Origin: Streptomyces sp. NBC_00459
GTDB taxonomy: Bacteria; Actinomycetota; Actinomycetes; Streptomycetales; Streptomycetaceae
DNA: 64,000 nucleotides
Reading direction: 5' to 3'
Assembly: GCF_036013955.1 (NCBI RefSeq)
Contig: NZ_CP107903.1
Coordinates: forward strand, 3,968,001 to 4,032,000
The translations under genes were made by a program, and so were the position numbers. Below, in pieces: positions 18,113 to 25,892 of this stretch. Position 1 is the stretch's first letter. The number at the start of each line of letters is the position of its first letter. The notes beneath the pieces were generated by a model that saw only the letters and a list, made by a program, of their open reading frames with translations, ran no database searches and was not told where the DNA came from.

Positions 18113-18425
18113 GACCTGCGACTTCTCCGACTTCTCGGACTCCGGTTGCCAGTGACCCCCTCAGGGTAGGCGGCCGGACAGGGGGGCGTCGGCCCCACCC
18201 GTCTGCGAAACTGGGACCGGACACACACACGGACACAGAGACACGCAGCTCATCGGGCCGTACATATGGACGATGGGCGGACGATGGTGTTCAGAGGCTG
18301 CGAAGATCCTGCGGACAGGTGTTTCAACGCACGTTTCGGCGGGCGGACGTGGGGGAGGTCACTGACACGATGATCGGGTTGCGCGACGGGGCTCGCGCGT
18401 CCTAGAACAGCAGTCGGGTGGAGAT
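18113..18425. other. Divergent intergenic region, hemL / hypothetical
   Basis: This 313-base gap holds the promoters of both flanking genes. Next to the hemL start there is a short direct repeat of CTTCTC-G. The run ACACACACACGGACACAGAGACACAC around 18221-18245 is a simple CA-rich stretch. No clear operator, RNA gene or additional ORF is seen. Confidence 0.5.
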
Positions 18426-19157
18426 ATGCATCGCGGTGGCGGACTGGGCGAGGGGACTGACGACCTGGGTCCTCGACGTGCCCGGCGGGGAAGGCACCGA
18501 CGCGACGTGGAGGAAGCGGCAGCGGCAGAAGCGGCACGGCAGGCACAGGCCCAGGGGATGGGCCCCGGGCAGGGAACGGGTGCGGGACAGGGCATGGTCC
18601 CTGGCCAGAGCACGGTTCCCGGGCTGGGCATGGGATCGAACGGTGTGCCCGAGAGCGTCGACCGGAGGGTCGAGCGACTCCGGGCGGCGAGCGGGAACGG
18701 CGGTCGGAATGGTGGTCGGGTGGGGGTGACGTACAAATACTTCGGCGCGCCGGACGGCGCCACGGCAGCCCGCGTCCCGATCTCGATGCGTCCCGAGGAA
18801 CTCGGCGGCGACGAACTCGGCATGAACGGCATGTTCACCAAGATCAAGCCCGAGACGATGGCCGCGATGGTCCTCACGGGCATCGAGGGCGTCCCCCTCA
18901 ACAAGGTGCCCCCGCTGGAACTCGTCGTCCTGCACCCCGACTACGCGGTGGTGAAACTCCCGATGACCGTGGTCGACCCGCTGCGGGGCATAGGCGAGGA
19001 AGCGGTGGGTGCGGCGGCGTTCATCTGGTCCACGGTGCCGGACCGGGGTGGGCCTCGGGACGCGTTCAATGTCTATCAACTGCTGCACGAGTGGCAGGAC
19101 TTCAGCCATCGGCTGCATGAGGCGGGGCATCAGCCTTATTGCCTTGTGTGGCCGTGA
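18426..19157 (+). CDS. Conserved hypothetical protein with low-complexity N-terminus
   Basis: A 243-residue protein not matched to a named family. Residues about 1-45 are Arg/Ala-rich. Residues about 43-70 are a Gly/Met/Gln/Pro-rich tract made of degenerate G-x-G-Q-G repeats. The globular part starts near VTYKYFGAPDG and ends CLVWP, with acidic and hydrophobic alternation typical of a soluble domain. GGTGGAG is close to the ATG, and a start further inside, nearer the globular part, cannot be excluded. No signal peptide or membrane segment. It is divergent from hemL and followed by a terminator. Confidence 0.65.
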   Translation: MHRGGGLGEGTDDLGPRRARRGRHRRDVEEAAAAEAARQAQAQGMGPGQGTGAGQGMVPGQSTVPGLGMGSNGVPESVDRRVERLRAASGNGGRNGGRVGVTYKYFGAPDGATAARVPISMRPEELGGDELGMNGMFTKIKPETMAAMVLTGIEGVPLNKVPPLELVVLHPDYAVVKLPMTVVDPLRGIGEEAVGAAAFIWSTVPDRGGPRDAFNVYQLLHEWQDFSHRLHEAGHQPYCLVWP

Positions 19158-19179
19158 GGCAGGGCTTCGTGTGATGTGC

Positions 19180-19206
19180 GGGCGGGGTTCTCGGACCCCG
19201 CCCTTT
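19180..19206 (+). terminator. Rho-independent terminator after the 18.4 kb gene
   Basis: A nine-base stem GGGCGGGGT/ACCCCGCCC (19180-19188 with 19195-19203), with loop TCTCGG and a short T tract, lies 23 bases after the stop codon. Confidence 0.7.
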
Positions 19207-20181
19207 CGTGTTCCCGGAGGGGCCGGCAGGGAGCCGTGGGGCCGCTGTCCTGCGTCCCGGGTTCTGTGAAGGCGTCGTCGATCGCCCGGACTTGGGGAGT
19301 TTGCACCAGCTGTCGTCAAGCACGGCTTCAACGGGCCGAACAGGAGCACACTGGGCAGTACGAGGCAGGCGGCCCGACGGCGCAAGGGACATGCCGTTCG
19401 ATCAGGTCCGGTGCAGGGCCGTCGGGGAACTCTGGAGTCCGGGGAGTCCGGGGAGTCCGGGGACACAGTCCGCGGCAGGAAGCACCGGCCGGCCGGGGTC
19501 CCGGTCCTCGACGACGGGCGCCCGATGCGGGCGAGCACCTGTGGCCGCGAGGCGCGAGGGTGGTCCGGGCCCCTCGCGTCGACGCCTCGCACTGACCGTC
19601 CTCGCCACCCACCCCGGGGTGCGCGGGAGTTCATCCCGGGCTAGGACAGGGCTGGGGAGGACGAAGGGCTGGAGCTGCGTTGTCGGCGATGCGGCTCCAG
19701 CCGCTCACGGTGGTCGGACCGTCAGGGAGAAGACGGTTGCGGACACAGTGAACTGCTCGCCGAACGCGGGCGGTTCGCATGGTCGCGTGCGGCTCCCGCC
19801 GTGCGGGTGAGGCCACCGGGCGGCGCGTCGATGCCGGGGACCTCCCGGAACGTGCCCGTACGAGCGCGTGGTACGCCCCAACCCGGGCAGCTTCGGCCTG
19901 TCCATCGCAGGACCCGAGGACTAGGCTGCTTCGTAGACGTCCCAGACCCCGGCGGCATGTTTGTTACCCGAACACAGATGGCTGTGGGGTGCGGACCCTT
20001 CGTCTTCACCCGGCGCATTCCTGGAGGGAACCGGGTGGATCCGCTTGTCCTGCCGCGCAGGTCGTCGGACCGTCGTTGCTCTGCCTCCGCCGAAATCACG
20101 CCCACGCCGGGAGCGCGTTCAGGGAGCCGGAACTCCGGCACCACCGCGCCCGCTGCCGGATGGTCTCCGAACCGAGGCGTC
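19207..20181. other. Gene-poor stretch of about 1 kb with a 9-bp tandem repeat
   Basis: All open frames here read as Arg/Pro/Gly-rich noise with no SD or family motif, so no gene is called. At 19435-19461 the unit GAGTCCGGG is repeated three times perfectly. The last 200 bases must hold the promoter of the STAS gene. No tRNA, CRISPR or IS end is recognised. Confidence 0.5.
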
Positions 20182-20550
20182 ATGCCCCAACCTCAGCTCA
20201 CCGTTCACCGCCAAGACCGAGGGACGCGGGCGTTGATCACCCTGGCCGGTGAGATCGACCTCGAATCCGCGCCGCTGGTGCGGCTGTCCCTGGAACAGTG
20301 CCTGCGAGACGGTATCCGCGCCATCGACATCGACCTCACCCATGTCACCTTCTGCGACTGCAGCGGACTCAACGCGTTCTTCCTCGCCGCGCAGCAGACC
20401 ACCGCGGTCGGCGGCACCCTGCGGCTGCACCGTCCGACGCCCATGCTGGCCCGGATGCTGGACCTCGTCGGCCCGCCGGCCGCACTCGCTCCGGTCCCGC
20501 CGGACGGGCCCGTCGCACTGGTACCCGTACTCTCGGGCGACAAACCATGA
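20182..20550 (+). CDS. STAS-domain anti-sigma factor antagonist
   Basis: A 122-residue single-domain STAS protein. ATG 20182 has GAGG just before it. The fold is readable from LITLAGEIDLESAPLVRLSL through the switch segment VTFCDCSGLNAFFLA, where the conserved phospho-acceptor serine is the Ser of DCSGL. Such proteins bind anti-sigma kinases (RsbW type) when unphosphorylated and so free a sigma factor. No anti-sigma kinase gene is adjacent; the cluster instead continues with ANTAR regulators. The long in-frame extension upstream lacks conserved features. Confidence 0.88.
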   Translation: MPQPQLTVHRQDRGTRALITLAGEIDLESAPLVRLSLEQCLRDGIRAIDIDLTHVTFCDCSGLNAFFLAAQQTTAVGGTLRLHRPTPMLARMLDLVGPPAALAPVPPDGPVALVPVLSGDKP

Positions 20551-20740
20551 CGGCAGGCGCCCGGCCAGCACGCTCACGGAAGCCGGAGATCTCGCGACTC
20601 CGGTGCTGCTCGGTGCCCGGCCCCGGAGCCGGACCACGACGCCTGTGAGGAAACCCGAAGCACGGGCGCCGACCACCGAACATGCCGCCGTCATTCCCGC
20701 CCGTTCAGGCCGGGACCGGTCTCCATCGAAGGTGCCCACC

Positions 20741-21457
20741 ATGGACCAACAGCTCCTGGCCAAGACCTTCGTCGAGCTGGCCGACAACCTGGTCGCCGAC
20801 TTCGACCTCGTCGACTTCCTGCGCCTGCTGACCGACCGCTGCGTCAGCATGCTCGACGCGAGCGCGGCCGGGGTGCTGCTCGCCGACGGGGCCGGCAAAC
20901 TCCACGTCATGGCCGCCTCCGACGAACAGGTGCGGCTGCTGGAGCTCTTCCAGATCCAGAACGCCGAAGGCCCCTGCCTTGAGTGCTTCCGCACCGGCGA
21001 ACCGGTGATCGTCCACGACCTGACCCGGGAGATCGACCGCTGGCCGCGCTTCGTCACAGCAGCCCACCGCAGCGGATTCGGGGCCGTCCAGGCCCTGCCC
21101 TTGCGCCTGCGGGACGACACCGTTGGCGCCCTGAACCTCTTCCGCGCCGCCCCCGGCCCCTTCGACCCGCCCGCCACACTCATCGCCCAGGCCATGGCCG
21201 ACGTAGCCACCATCAGTCTCCTGCAACACCGCACCGCCCACCGCAGCACGATGCTCAACGACCAGTTGCAGACGGCGTTGATCAGCCGGGTGCTGATCGA
21301 ACAGGCCAAGGGGAAGCTCGCCGAGCGCCAGGGCATCGACATGGAGCAGGCGTTCAGCGCGCTGCGCGGTTACGCCCGCTCCCACAACCGGCGCCTGGCC
21401 GACGTGGCCCGCGATTTCATCGAGGACTCCGATTCCCTGGCCGGCCTGGGTGCCTGA
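20741..21457 (+). CDS. GAF-ANTAR RNA-binding response protein (copy 1)
   Basis: A 238-residue protein. Residues about 20-165 form a GAF sensor domain (CVSMLDASAAGVLLAD, VQALPLRLRDDTVGALNLF). Residues about 172-232 form the ANTAR three-helix RNA-binding domain (LISRVLIEQAKGKLAERQG, then AFSALRGYARSHNRRLADVA). ANTAR proteins act as antiterminators on nascent RNA with paired hexaloop hairpins. It is about 60 percent alike by eye to the protein at 22940, so the cluster arose partly by duplication. Ligand unknown. Confidence 0.9.
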   Translation: MDQQLLAKTFVELADNLVADFDLVDFLRLLTDRCVSMLDASAAGVLLADGAGKLHVMAASDEQVRLLELFQIQNAEGPCLECFRTGEPVIVHDLTREIDRWPRFVTAAHRSGFGAVQALPLRLRDDTVGALNLFRAAPGPFDPPATLIAQAMADVATISLLQHRTAHRSTMLNDQLQTALISRVLIEQAKGKLAERQGIDMEQAFSALRGYARSHNRRLADVARDFIEDSDSLAGLGA

Positions 21458-21763
21458 CCCGCACACGGGTCACCTGCGCTGTTCGTGGTCCCGGTAGCCA
21501 CCGGGAGCCGAGTCGGTGCCGACCCGCATCACTCTCTTGCACCTCCGCCTTCCATTCCGTCAGAAACCGACCCGGTACGACAGTTTCGATCACCCGTACG
21601 GATACCGGGAGAAAAGACGACCGACCGGTCCCGTCCCGCCGGTACTCTCCTCGATACGGCCCGCCCGTGCCCCCGGCCCTCTCCGTACTGTCCAGTTCCG
21701 CGCAACAGAGGCCCTGCGCAAGGCGAAAGCCCCCCATGACAAGTGACAGAGGAGATGGGGCAC
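21458..21763. promoter_or_regulatory. Intergenic region with a possible stress-sigma promoter
   Basis: This 306-base gap contains GTTTC (21583-21587) and GGATAC (21600-21605), separated by 12 bases. It resembles the Streptomyces SigB-type pattern GTTT-N14-GGGTAT, although the spacing is one or two bases short. It would drive the STAS-ANTAR genes downstream. Nothing else is recognised. Confidence 0.3.
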
Positions 21764-22132
21764 ATGGGCCTGCATCCTGGCCTGCTGAGCAAGTTGCGTG
21801 TGGTCACGGCCGACGGTGAGTTGGACCTGACGACCGTGCCGGCCTTCGCACGCGATCTGGAAGACGCCCGGCGTGGCAGTGGGCGGCTGTTCCTCGTCGT
21901 CGATCTGTGTGCCGTCACGTTCATGGACGGCAGCGTTCTGGATCCGCTGTGCGAGGCGTGGGAGGACTGTCACGACCGGCTCGGATGGGTACGGGTCGTG
22001 TACCGTCGGCCGGCCGCCGGTCTCGTGTTCCGGGCCGGCGGTCTGCTGGAGCGGTTCCCGCGGTACGCCGATGTCCAGGATGCCTGGCAGGACGTACCCG
22101 CGGACCGTGCGGTGGCGGACCGGCCCGCGTAG
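21764..22132 (+). CDS. STAS-domain protein, divergent member
   Basis: A 122-residue protein. ATG 21764 has GAGGAG nine bases before it; the earlier in-frame GTG (21743) and ATG (21755) lack a spaced SD. The STAS pattern is visible as VVTADGELDLTTVPAFARDL and VVDLCAVTFMDGSVLDPLC; the phospho-acceptor position is the Ser of DGSVL. It is shorter and more divergent at the C-terminus than the first STAS gene. Probably an anti-anti-sigma factor or a GAF/ANTAR partner. Confidence 0.75.
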   Translation: MGLHPGLLSKLRVVTADGELDLTTVPAFARDLEDARRGSGRLFLVVDLCAVTFMDGSVLDPLCEAWEDCHDRLGWVRVVYRRPAAGLVFRAGGLLERFPRYADVQDAWQDVPADRAVADRPA

Positions 22133-22196
22133 TGTGCTGAGCAAGCCGAGCGGCACTGCATTCTGACGTGCCACAGCCGGCGCGGGACGGAGACCG

Positions 22197-22934
22197 GTGA
22201 TCAGCGACGGCATGGCCGAGGTCCTGCGGTCGCTGCGCCTGGGTGAGGTGAGCGACCCGGCTCAGGCGTGTGCCCAGGCGCTGGGCGCCGAGGGCGTCGT
22301 GCTGTCACTGCTGGTCGGCCCGGCCCCGACGGCAGAGCCCGTCTGGTGCCATCCCGAGCTGAGCGCACGCTTCGAAGAGCTTCAGTTCACGCTGGGTGAG
22401 GGGCCGGGTCCCGACGCCGTCAGCACGGGTTGGCCGGTCGTCGAACCGGACCTCGGCCGGGTGCGCCCCGAGCGCTGGCCCGCGCTGCTGCCGGCCGCCC
22501 GCGATCTGGGTGTGCACGGTGTGTGCTGCTTCCCGCTGGGCATCGGAGCCATCCGGGTCGGCGTACTGACCGTGCTGTGCGACGGCGACCGGCGGCTGAG
22601 CGAGCAGCAGTACACGGACGCCACCGCCCTCACCGCCGCGCTGACCGGAGCCTTCCTGAACGGACGCCCGAGTGGCGCGGACGGGAACGTGCGCGGATTC
22701 GACATGTCCCTGGACCCACCGTCGGGGCTGCGCCGCGCGGTCGTTCACCAGGCGACGGGAATGATCAGTGTCCAACTGGGCGTGGCCATGGAGGAGGCGC
22801 TCCTGCGCCTGCGTGCCCACGCCTACAGCAGTGAGCGCCCCCTCGGCGAGATCGCGGCGGACGTGGTCGGCCGCAGGCTCCGATTCGACGACGATGTGAG
22901 CGGGCCGCATTCGCCCGACGGTGGAAAGGGATGA
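22197..22934 (+). CDS. GAF-ANTAR regulator (divergent member)
   Basis: A 245-residue protein from GTG 22197, with CGGAG before it. The GAF-like sensor spans about residues 10-160 (VVLSLLVGPAPTAEPVW, GEGPGPDAV, CCFPLGIGAIRVGVLTVL). The C-terminal ANTAR-like helices include VVHQATGMISVQLGVAMEEA and LLRLRAHAYSSERPLGEIA. Unlike its neighbours the GAF domain retains the GEGPGPDA motif common in Streptomyces GAF-ANTAR proteins. Its end overlaps the region just before the third ANTAR gene, so the two are co-translated. Confidence 0.85.
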   Translation: MISDGMAEVLRSLRLGEVSDPAQACAQALGAEGVVLSLLVGPAPTAEPVWCHPELSARFEELQFTLGEGPGPDAVSTGWPVVEPDLGRVRPERWPALLPAARDLGVHGVCCFPLGIGAIRVGVLTVLCDGDRRLSEQQYTDATALTAALTGAFLNGRPSGADGNVRGFDMSLDPPSGLRRAVVHQATGMISVQLGVAMEEALLRLRAHAYSSERPLGEIAADVVGRRLRFDDDVSGPHSPDGGKG

Positions 22935-22939
22935 TCGGC

Positions 22940-23698
22940 ATGGCCCGTGAACAACGTCTGGCCGAGATCTTCGTGGAGATCGCGGACTCCCTCGTCGAGG
23001 ACTTCGACGTCATCGACCTGCTGCACCGGCTGTCCGCACGCTGCGTCGAACTGCTCGACGTGTCGGCGGCCAGCATCCTGCTCGCGGACGCGCACGGTGA
23101 ACTGCAGGTCATCGCCGCCTCCGACGAGCACACCCGGCTCCTGGAACTCTTCGCGCTCCAGCACGACCAGGGTCCCTGCGTCGAGTGCTACCGCACCGGT
23201 ACCGCCCGCACGAACATCGACCTGACGCGGCCGGAGGCCACCGCCGGCTGGCCGCGCTTCGCCCCACAGGCCCGCGAAACGGGTTATGTGGCCACCCACG
23301 CCATCCCGCTGCGCCTGCGCAACCGGGTCGTCGGCGCCCTCAACCTCTTCCAGACCACGCCGCACCATCTCGGCGACGACGACATCGCGCTCGCCCAGGC
23401 ACTCGCCGACGTGGCCACCATCACGATCCTCCAGCAGCGCACGCTGGAGCAGTCGCACGTGGAGAACAGCCAGCTGGAGAACGCGCTGATCAGCCGCGTC
23501 CTGGTCGAGCAGGTCAAGGGCGTCCTGGCGGAACGCTGGGAGACCTCCGTCGACGACGCCTTCGCGACGTTCCGGTCGTACGCCCGTGCCCGCCACCTGC
23601 GCCTGTCGGACCTCGCCGTACAGATCATCTCGGGCGACTTCGACACCTCGGCCATCCCCGCTCCGGTGCCGGACCGGCCCGGCGACCAGCACGCCTGA
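22940..23698 (+). CDS. GAF-ANTAR RNA-binding response protein (copy 2)
   Basis: A 252-residue paralogue of the 20741 protein. ATG 22940 is chosen over ATG 22931 because it aligns with the paralogue start (MAREQRLAEIFVEIAD against MDQQLLAKTFVELAD) and has AAGGG nine bases upstream. GAF domain: residues about 20-165 (DVSAASILLADAHGELQVIA). ANTAR domain: residues about 172-232 (ALISRVLVEQVKGVLAERW). Predicted to bind nascent RNA and alter termination. Last gene of the signalling cluster. Confidence 0.9.
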   Translation: MAREQRLAEIFVEIADSLVEDFDVIDLLHRLSARCVELLDVSAASILLADAHGELQVIAASDEHTRLLELFALQHDQGPCVECYRTGTARTNIDLTRPEATAGWPRFAPQARETGYVATHAIPLRLRNRVVGALNLFQTTPHHLGDDDIALAQALADVATITILQQRTLEQSHVENSQLENALISRVLVEQVKGVLAERWETSVDDAFATFRSYARARHLRLSDLAVQIISGDFDTSAIPAPVPDRPGDQHA

Positions 23699-23845
23699 CC
23701 GGTCTCGCGCCTCCGCTGCGGGGAGTAGCGTGGGGTCATCGGGAGCACCTCGCGCACCGGCCCCGCTACCGGTGTCGTTCCTGGTGAGCAACGACACCGG
23801 ACAACTGACCAAGGATGCCTTCAGACGGAACGGAAGCGACCCCCG

Positions 23846-24208
23846 ATGATGTACGACCAGACACGCGCCCAGCAGCCCGCCAGCCAGACCCGGGGCTCTG
23901 ACGAGCGCCGCAGGCCGGGCCCGCAGCCGCTGCTCCCGTCGGACGAACAGGACAAGATCGTCCACCGCCTCCAGCACGCCCTGAACACCTTCGCCGACAC
24001 CCCGCTCAAGGCGCTGGAAGAAGCCGAGAGCGCCTACGACGAGGCCACCGCCCAGCTCGTGAACGCCCTCGCGGAACGCCGGAGTCTCCTGCGCGCCGGC
24101 TGGCAGGACCAGAACCCCGAAACGCCGCCCACCGAGGCACAGTCCGACGAACTCCGGCTCGCACTGCGGCAGTACCGCGAGCTCACCCAGCGTCTGCTGC
24201 GCCTCTAG
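23846..24208 (+). CDS. Small hypothetical protein, helical
   Basis: A 120-residue protein of unknown function. The first 35 residues are polar and Gln/Arg/Pro-rich. The rest is a strongly helical, charged region (DEQDKIVHRLQHALNTF, ALEEAESAYDEATAQLVNAL, LRLALRQYRELTQRLLRL) that could form a coiled coil. Two adjacent ATGs (23846, 23849) are possible starts. No signal peptide. It is the last gene before the accessory patch. Confidence 0.6.
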   Translation: MMYDQTRAQQPASQTRGSDERRRPGPQPLLPSDEQDKIVHRLQHALNTFADTPLKALEEAESAYDEATAQLVNALAERRSLLRAGWQDQNPETPPTEAQSDELRLALRQYRELTQRLLRL

Positions 24209-24221
24209 GCAGCCCCTGCCA

Positions 24222-24246
24222 GTGCTGTGACCGGGAGGGTTCACCG
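24222..24246 (+). repeat. 25-bp direct repeat, left copy (IS-end-like)
   Basis: GTGCTGTGACCGGGA, then GGGTTCACCG, agrees with the copy at 25564-25588 at 24 of 25 positions and in the same orientation. The right copy lies just outside a transposase relic, so both are probably insertion-sequence ends. They bracket the unknown protein and the tRNA-like RNA. Confidence 0.65.
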
Positions 24247-24421
24247 TGTCGCGACGGCTGGCCCGGCGCCTCGACGCGTTGGTCGGACCACCGAGGTACG
24301 TGCGGTAAGAGCTGTGGGCCTCCGCCTTGCGATGCACCGCACGGGCAGCCCTCTCAGGCGGAAAAGACGGGCAGGCGTTTAATCGGATGTGCTTGCGGCG
24401 CGGGGTTGTTAGGTTCGCCGT

Positions 24422-25153
24422 GTGCCGAAGCTGAATCAGATCATCGCAGTCGAAAAGGGCGTCAAGTCCAAGGCCCTCCAGGAGCTCACCCAGGCTCACC
24501 AGGACGTGCAGAAGCCCGCCCTGCTGGCAGGCATCTCCCGGACCTACCAGCCCAAGGACGAGGAGGGCGAGCAGCTGCCGCCCGAGTCCACGCGGGTGCA
24601 GATCAAGGCCGAGGATGCTCTGCGGGTGACCGCCGGGACGCTGACGCGGCTCTTCGACGTGACCGCGACGAAGGACTGGGCGAACCGGTCCGCGGCCGCG
24701 GACGTGGTGGTCGACGGTACGGTGCTGTTGCCCCAGGTGCCCGTCCCGTACCTGTTGTTCCTGGAGAAGCAGCTCACCGACCTGCACACCTTCGTTCGCA
24801 AGCTGCCGGTGCTCGACGCCTCCGAGTCGTGGAACCTGGACCCCTCGACGGACTCGTGGAAGACGGACCCGGTGCGGACCATCCGCACGAAGAAGGTTCC
24901 GCGCAACCACGTGAAGGCCGAGGCCACGGAGAAGCACCCGGCACAGGTCGAGGTGTACTACGAGGACGTCCCGGTCGGTTACTGGACCACGGTGAAGTTC
25001 TCCGGCGCGCTGCCCGCCCGGCGGGTCAACGAGCTCCTCGACCGCGTCGAGAAGCTTCAGCAGTCCGTCAAGTTCGCCCGCGAGGAGGCGAACAACACCG
25101 AGGTCACCGACCAGCGGGTCGGCGACGCGGTATTCGGCTACCTGTTCCGGTAG
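24422..25153 (+). CDS. Protein of unknown function preceding the tRNA-like RNA (DUF7873-like)
   Basis: A 243-residue soluble protein from GTG 24422. There is no good SD; a TAGGTT hexamer seven bases upstream may be the -10 of a leaderless mRNA. I associate it with a Streptomyces/phage family of unknown function (DUF7873) from memory only. Visible features are a charged N-terminus (VEKGVKSKALQELTQAHQDV), a middle part with VPVPYLLFLEKQLTDLHTFV, an SWNLDPSTDSW stretch, basic KTDPVRTIRTKKVPRN, and a C-terminal helix with RRVNELLDRVEKLQQSVKFA. No nuclease, helicase or TROVE motif is seen. The basic region and the RNA immediately downstream suggest an RNA-binding partner, but this is inference. 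Confidence 0.65.
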   Translation: MPKLNQIIAVEKGVKSKALQELTQAHQDVQKPALLAGISRTYQPKDEEGEQLPPESTRVQIKAEDALRVTAGTLTRLFDVTATKDWANRSAAADVVVDGTVLLPQVPVPYLLFLEKQLTDLHTFVRKLPVLDASESWNLDPSTDSWKTDPVRTIRTKKVPRNHVKAEATEKHPAQVEVYYEDVPVGYWTTVKFSGALPARRVNELLDRVEKLQQSVKFAREEANNTEVTDQRVGDAVFGYLFR

Positions 25154-25163
25154 CCTCCACACA

Positions 25164-25540
25164 CGCCCTCCGTCGCGAGCGGAGGGTGCGCGATGAGCGC
25201 AAGCTGAAACTGATGTTGAAGCTGATGAAGGGGTGTCAGTTGGGGGTTCGAATCCCTCTCCCCGCACCACGTGCGGGGGTGGCCCAAGCCTGGCAGAGGC
25301 GGCCCCGTGAAACTCAGATTCTCGCTCCAGTCTCAGTATTCGCCGCCGAACACCGGATCGACCGAGCGTGGGCGAACATCGACGGATGGGGGTTCAAGTC
25401 CCCTCGGCGCCTCTCTCGTGGCGCTGTAGTTCAAAGGCAGAACACGTCGATCTCAACATGACCCGCGATTCTTAAACGCCGTCGGTGTGCGCAAATGGGT
25501 GGCAAGCTGGAGCCCGGGAGCTGGACATGCTCCCGGGCTC
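25164..25540 (+). ncRNA. Candidate RNA with two tandem circularly permuted tRNA-like modules
   Basis: The region starts 10 bases after the stop of the preceding gene. Module A: anticodon stem 230-234 with 302-306, T arm 242-246/254-258 with loop TTCGAAT, acceptor 259-265 with 273-279 (all 7 pairs), and D stem 282-284/298-300 with GG in the loop (numbers are the last three digits of 25xxx). Module B: anticodon stem 380-384 with 445-449 (5 perfect), T arm 388-392/400-404 with loop TTCAAGT, acceptor 405-411 with 420-426 (7 of 7), U8-A9 at 427-428, and D stem 429-432/440-443 with loop AAAGGCA. In each, the 3' half precedes the 5' half, and the acceptor end is closed by a short loop (ACCACGT in A, TCTCTCGT in B). 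Leader 213-219 can pair with 453-459. This layout resembles the tRNA-mimic part of bacterial Y RNAs (YrlA). Confidence 0.6.
25510..25540 (+). terminator. Strong hairpin ending the tRNA-like RNA
   Basis: A perfect 12-base stem GAGCCCGGGAGC/GCTCCCGGGCTC (25510-25521 with 25529-25540) has the seven-base loop TGGACAT. There is no T run, as is common for Streptomyces hairpin terminators. It marks the likely 3' end of the RNA. Confidence 0.65.
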
Positions 25541-25563
25541 CGTCACGTTCCGGCCCGCGGCTT

Positions 25564-25588
25564 GTGCTGTGACCGGGACGGTTCACCG
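25564..25588 (+). repeat. 25-bp direct repeat, right copy (IS-end-like)
   Basis: It matches 24222-24246 with one mismatch (C for G at position 16). It lies 10 bases outside the stop of the transposase tail on the minus strand, as expected of the terminal region of that element. Confidence 0.65.
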
Positions 25589-25598
25589 GGTTGAGTGG

Positions 25599-25794
25599 TC
25601 AGGCCGCGGTGGACAGGGGTCTGCCGCCCCAGCGGATGTCGCTTTCGCTGCGGATGCGGGCGCGTAAGCACCGCAGGGCCTCCCGGCGGGCTCGCGCCCA
25701 GCACGGTCGGGCGAGTGGTGGCCGTCTGGACGATGCGCTGGAGTTTCTGGCCCTCCTGCTCGGTCAGTCCGCGAGCCCGGACCGGTTTCGCCAT
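25599..25794 (-). pseudogene. Transposase relic (IS630-like N-terminus, foreign C-terminal tail)
   Basis: On the minus strand the 5' part reads MAKPVRARGLTEQEGQKL, the start of IS630-type transposases, then jumps to a TATTRP segment that normally lies well downstream, so most of the HTH and linker is deleted. After a frame break the 3' part reads EALRCLRARIRSES and RWGGRPLSTAA-stop, a transposase C-terminal tail. No DDE catalytic core remains. This is a degraded insertion-sequence scar, not an active element. Confidence 0.65.
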
Positions 25795-25892
25795 CCCGCC
25801 GTCGCACACGTCGCCGGCCACGAACTCTTCCACTGGCAGGCACAGTTCCGTCCGCTGAACCACGACGAGGACGACGAGTACGAGGAGGAAGA

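Noticed and set aside
19208..19810. A 200-codon frame in the gene-poor region
   Set aside because: Arg/Pro/Gly-rich without SD or conserved motif and crossing simple repeats.
19801..20181. Longer N-terminus of the first STAS protein
   Set aside because: The extra 127 codons have no domain, and GAGG stands just before ATG 20182.
25179..25269. An ordinary tRNA in normal order ending in an encoded CCA
   Set aside because: Pairing GCGGAGG (25179-25185) with 25259-25265 leaves a mismatch and there is no anticodon arm; the permuted pairing with 25273-25279 is complete and also explains the second module.
22823..25270. An 815-codon minus-strand frame
   Set aside because: It runs opposite to the GAF-ANTAR, small hypothetical and unknown-protein genes and shows no domain or SD.
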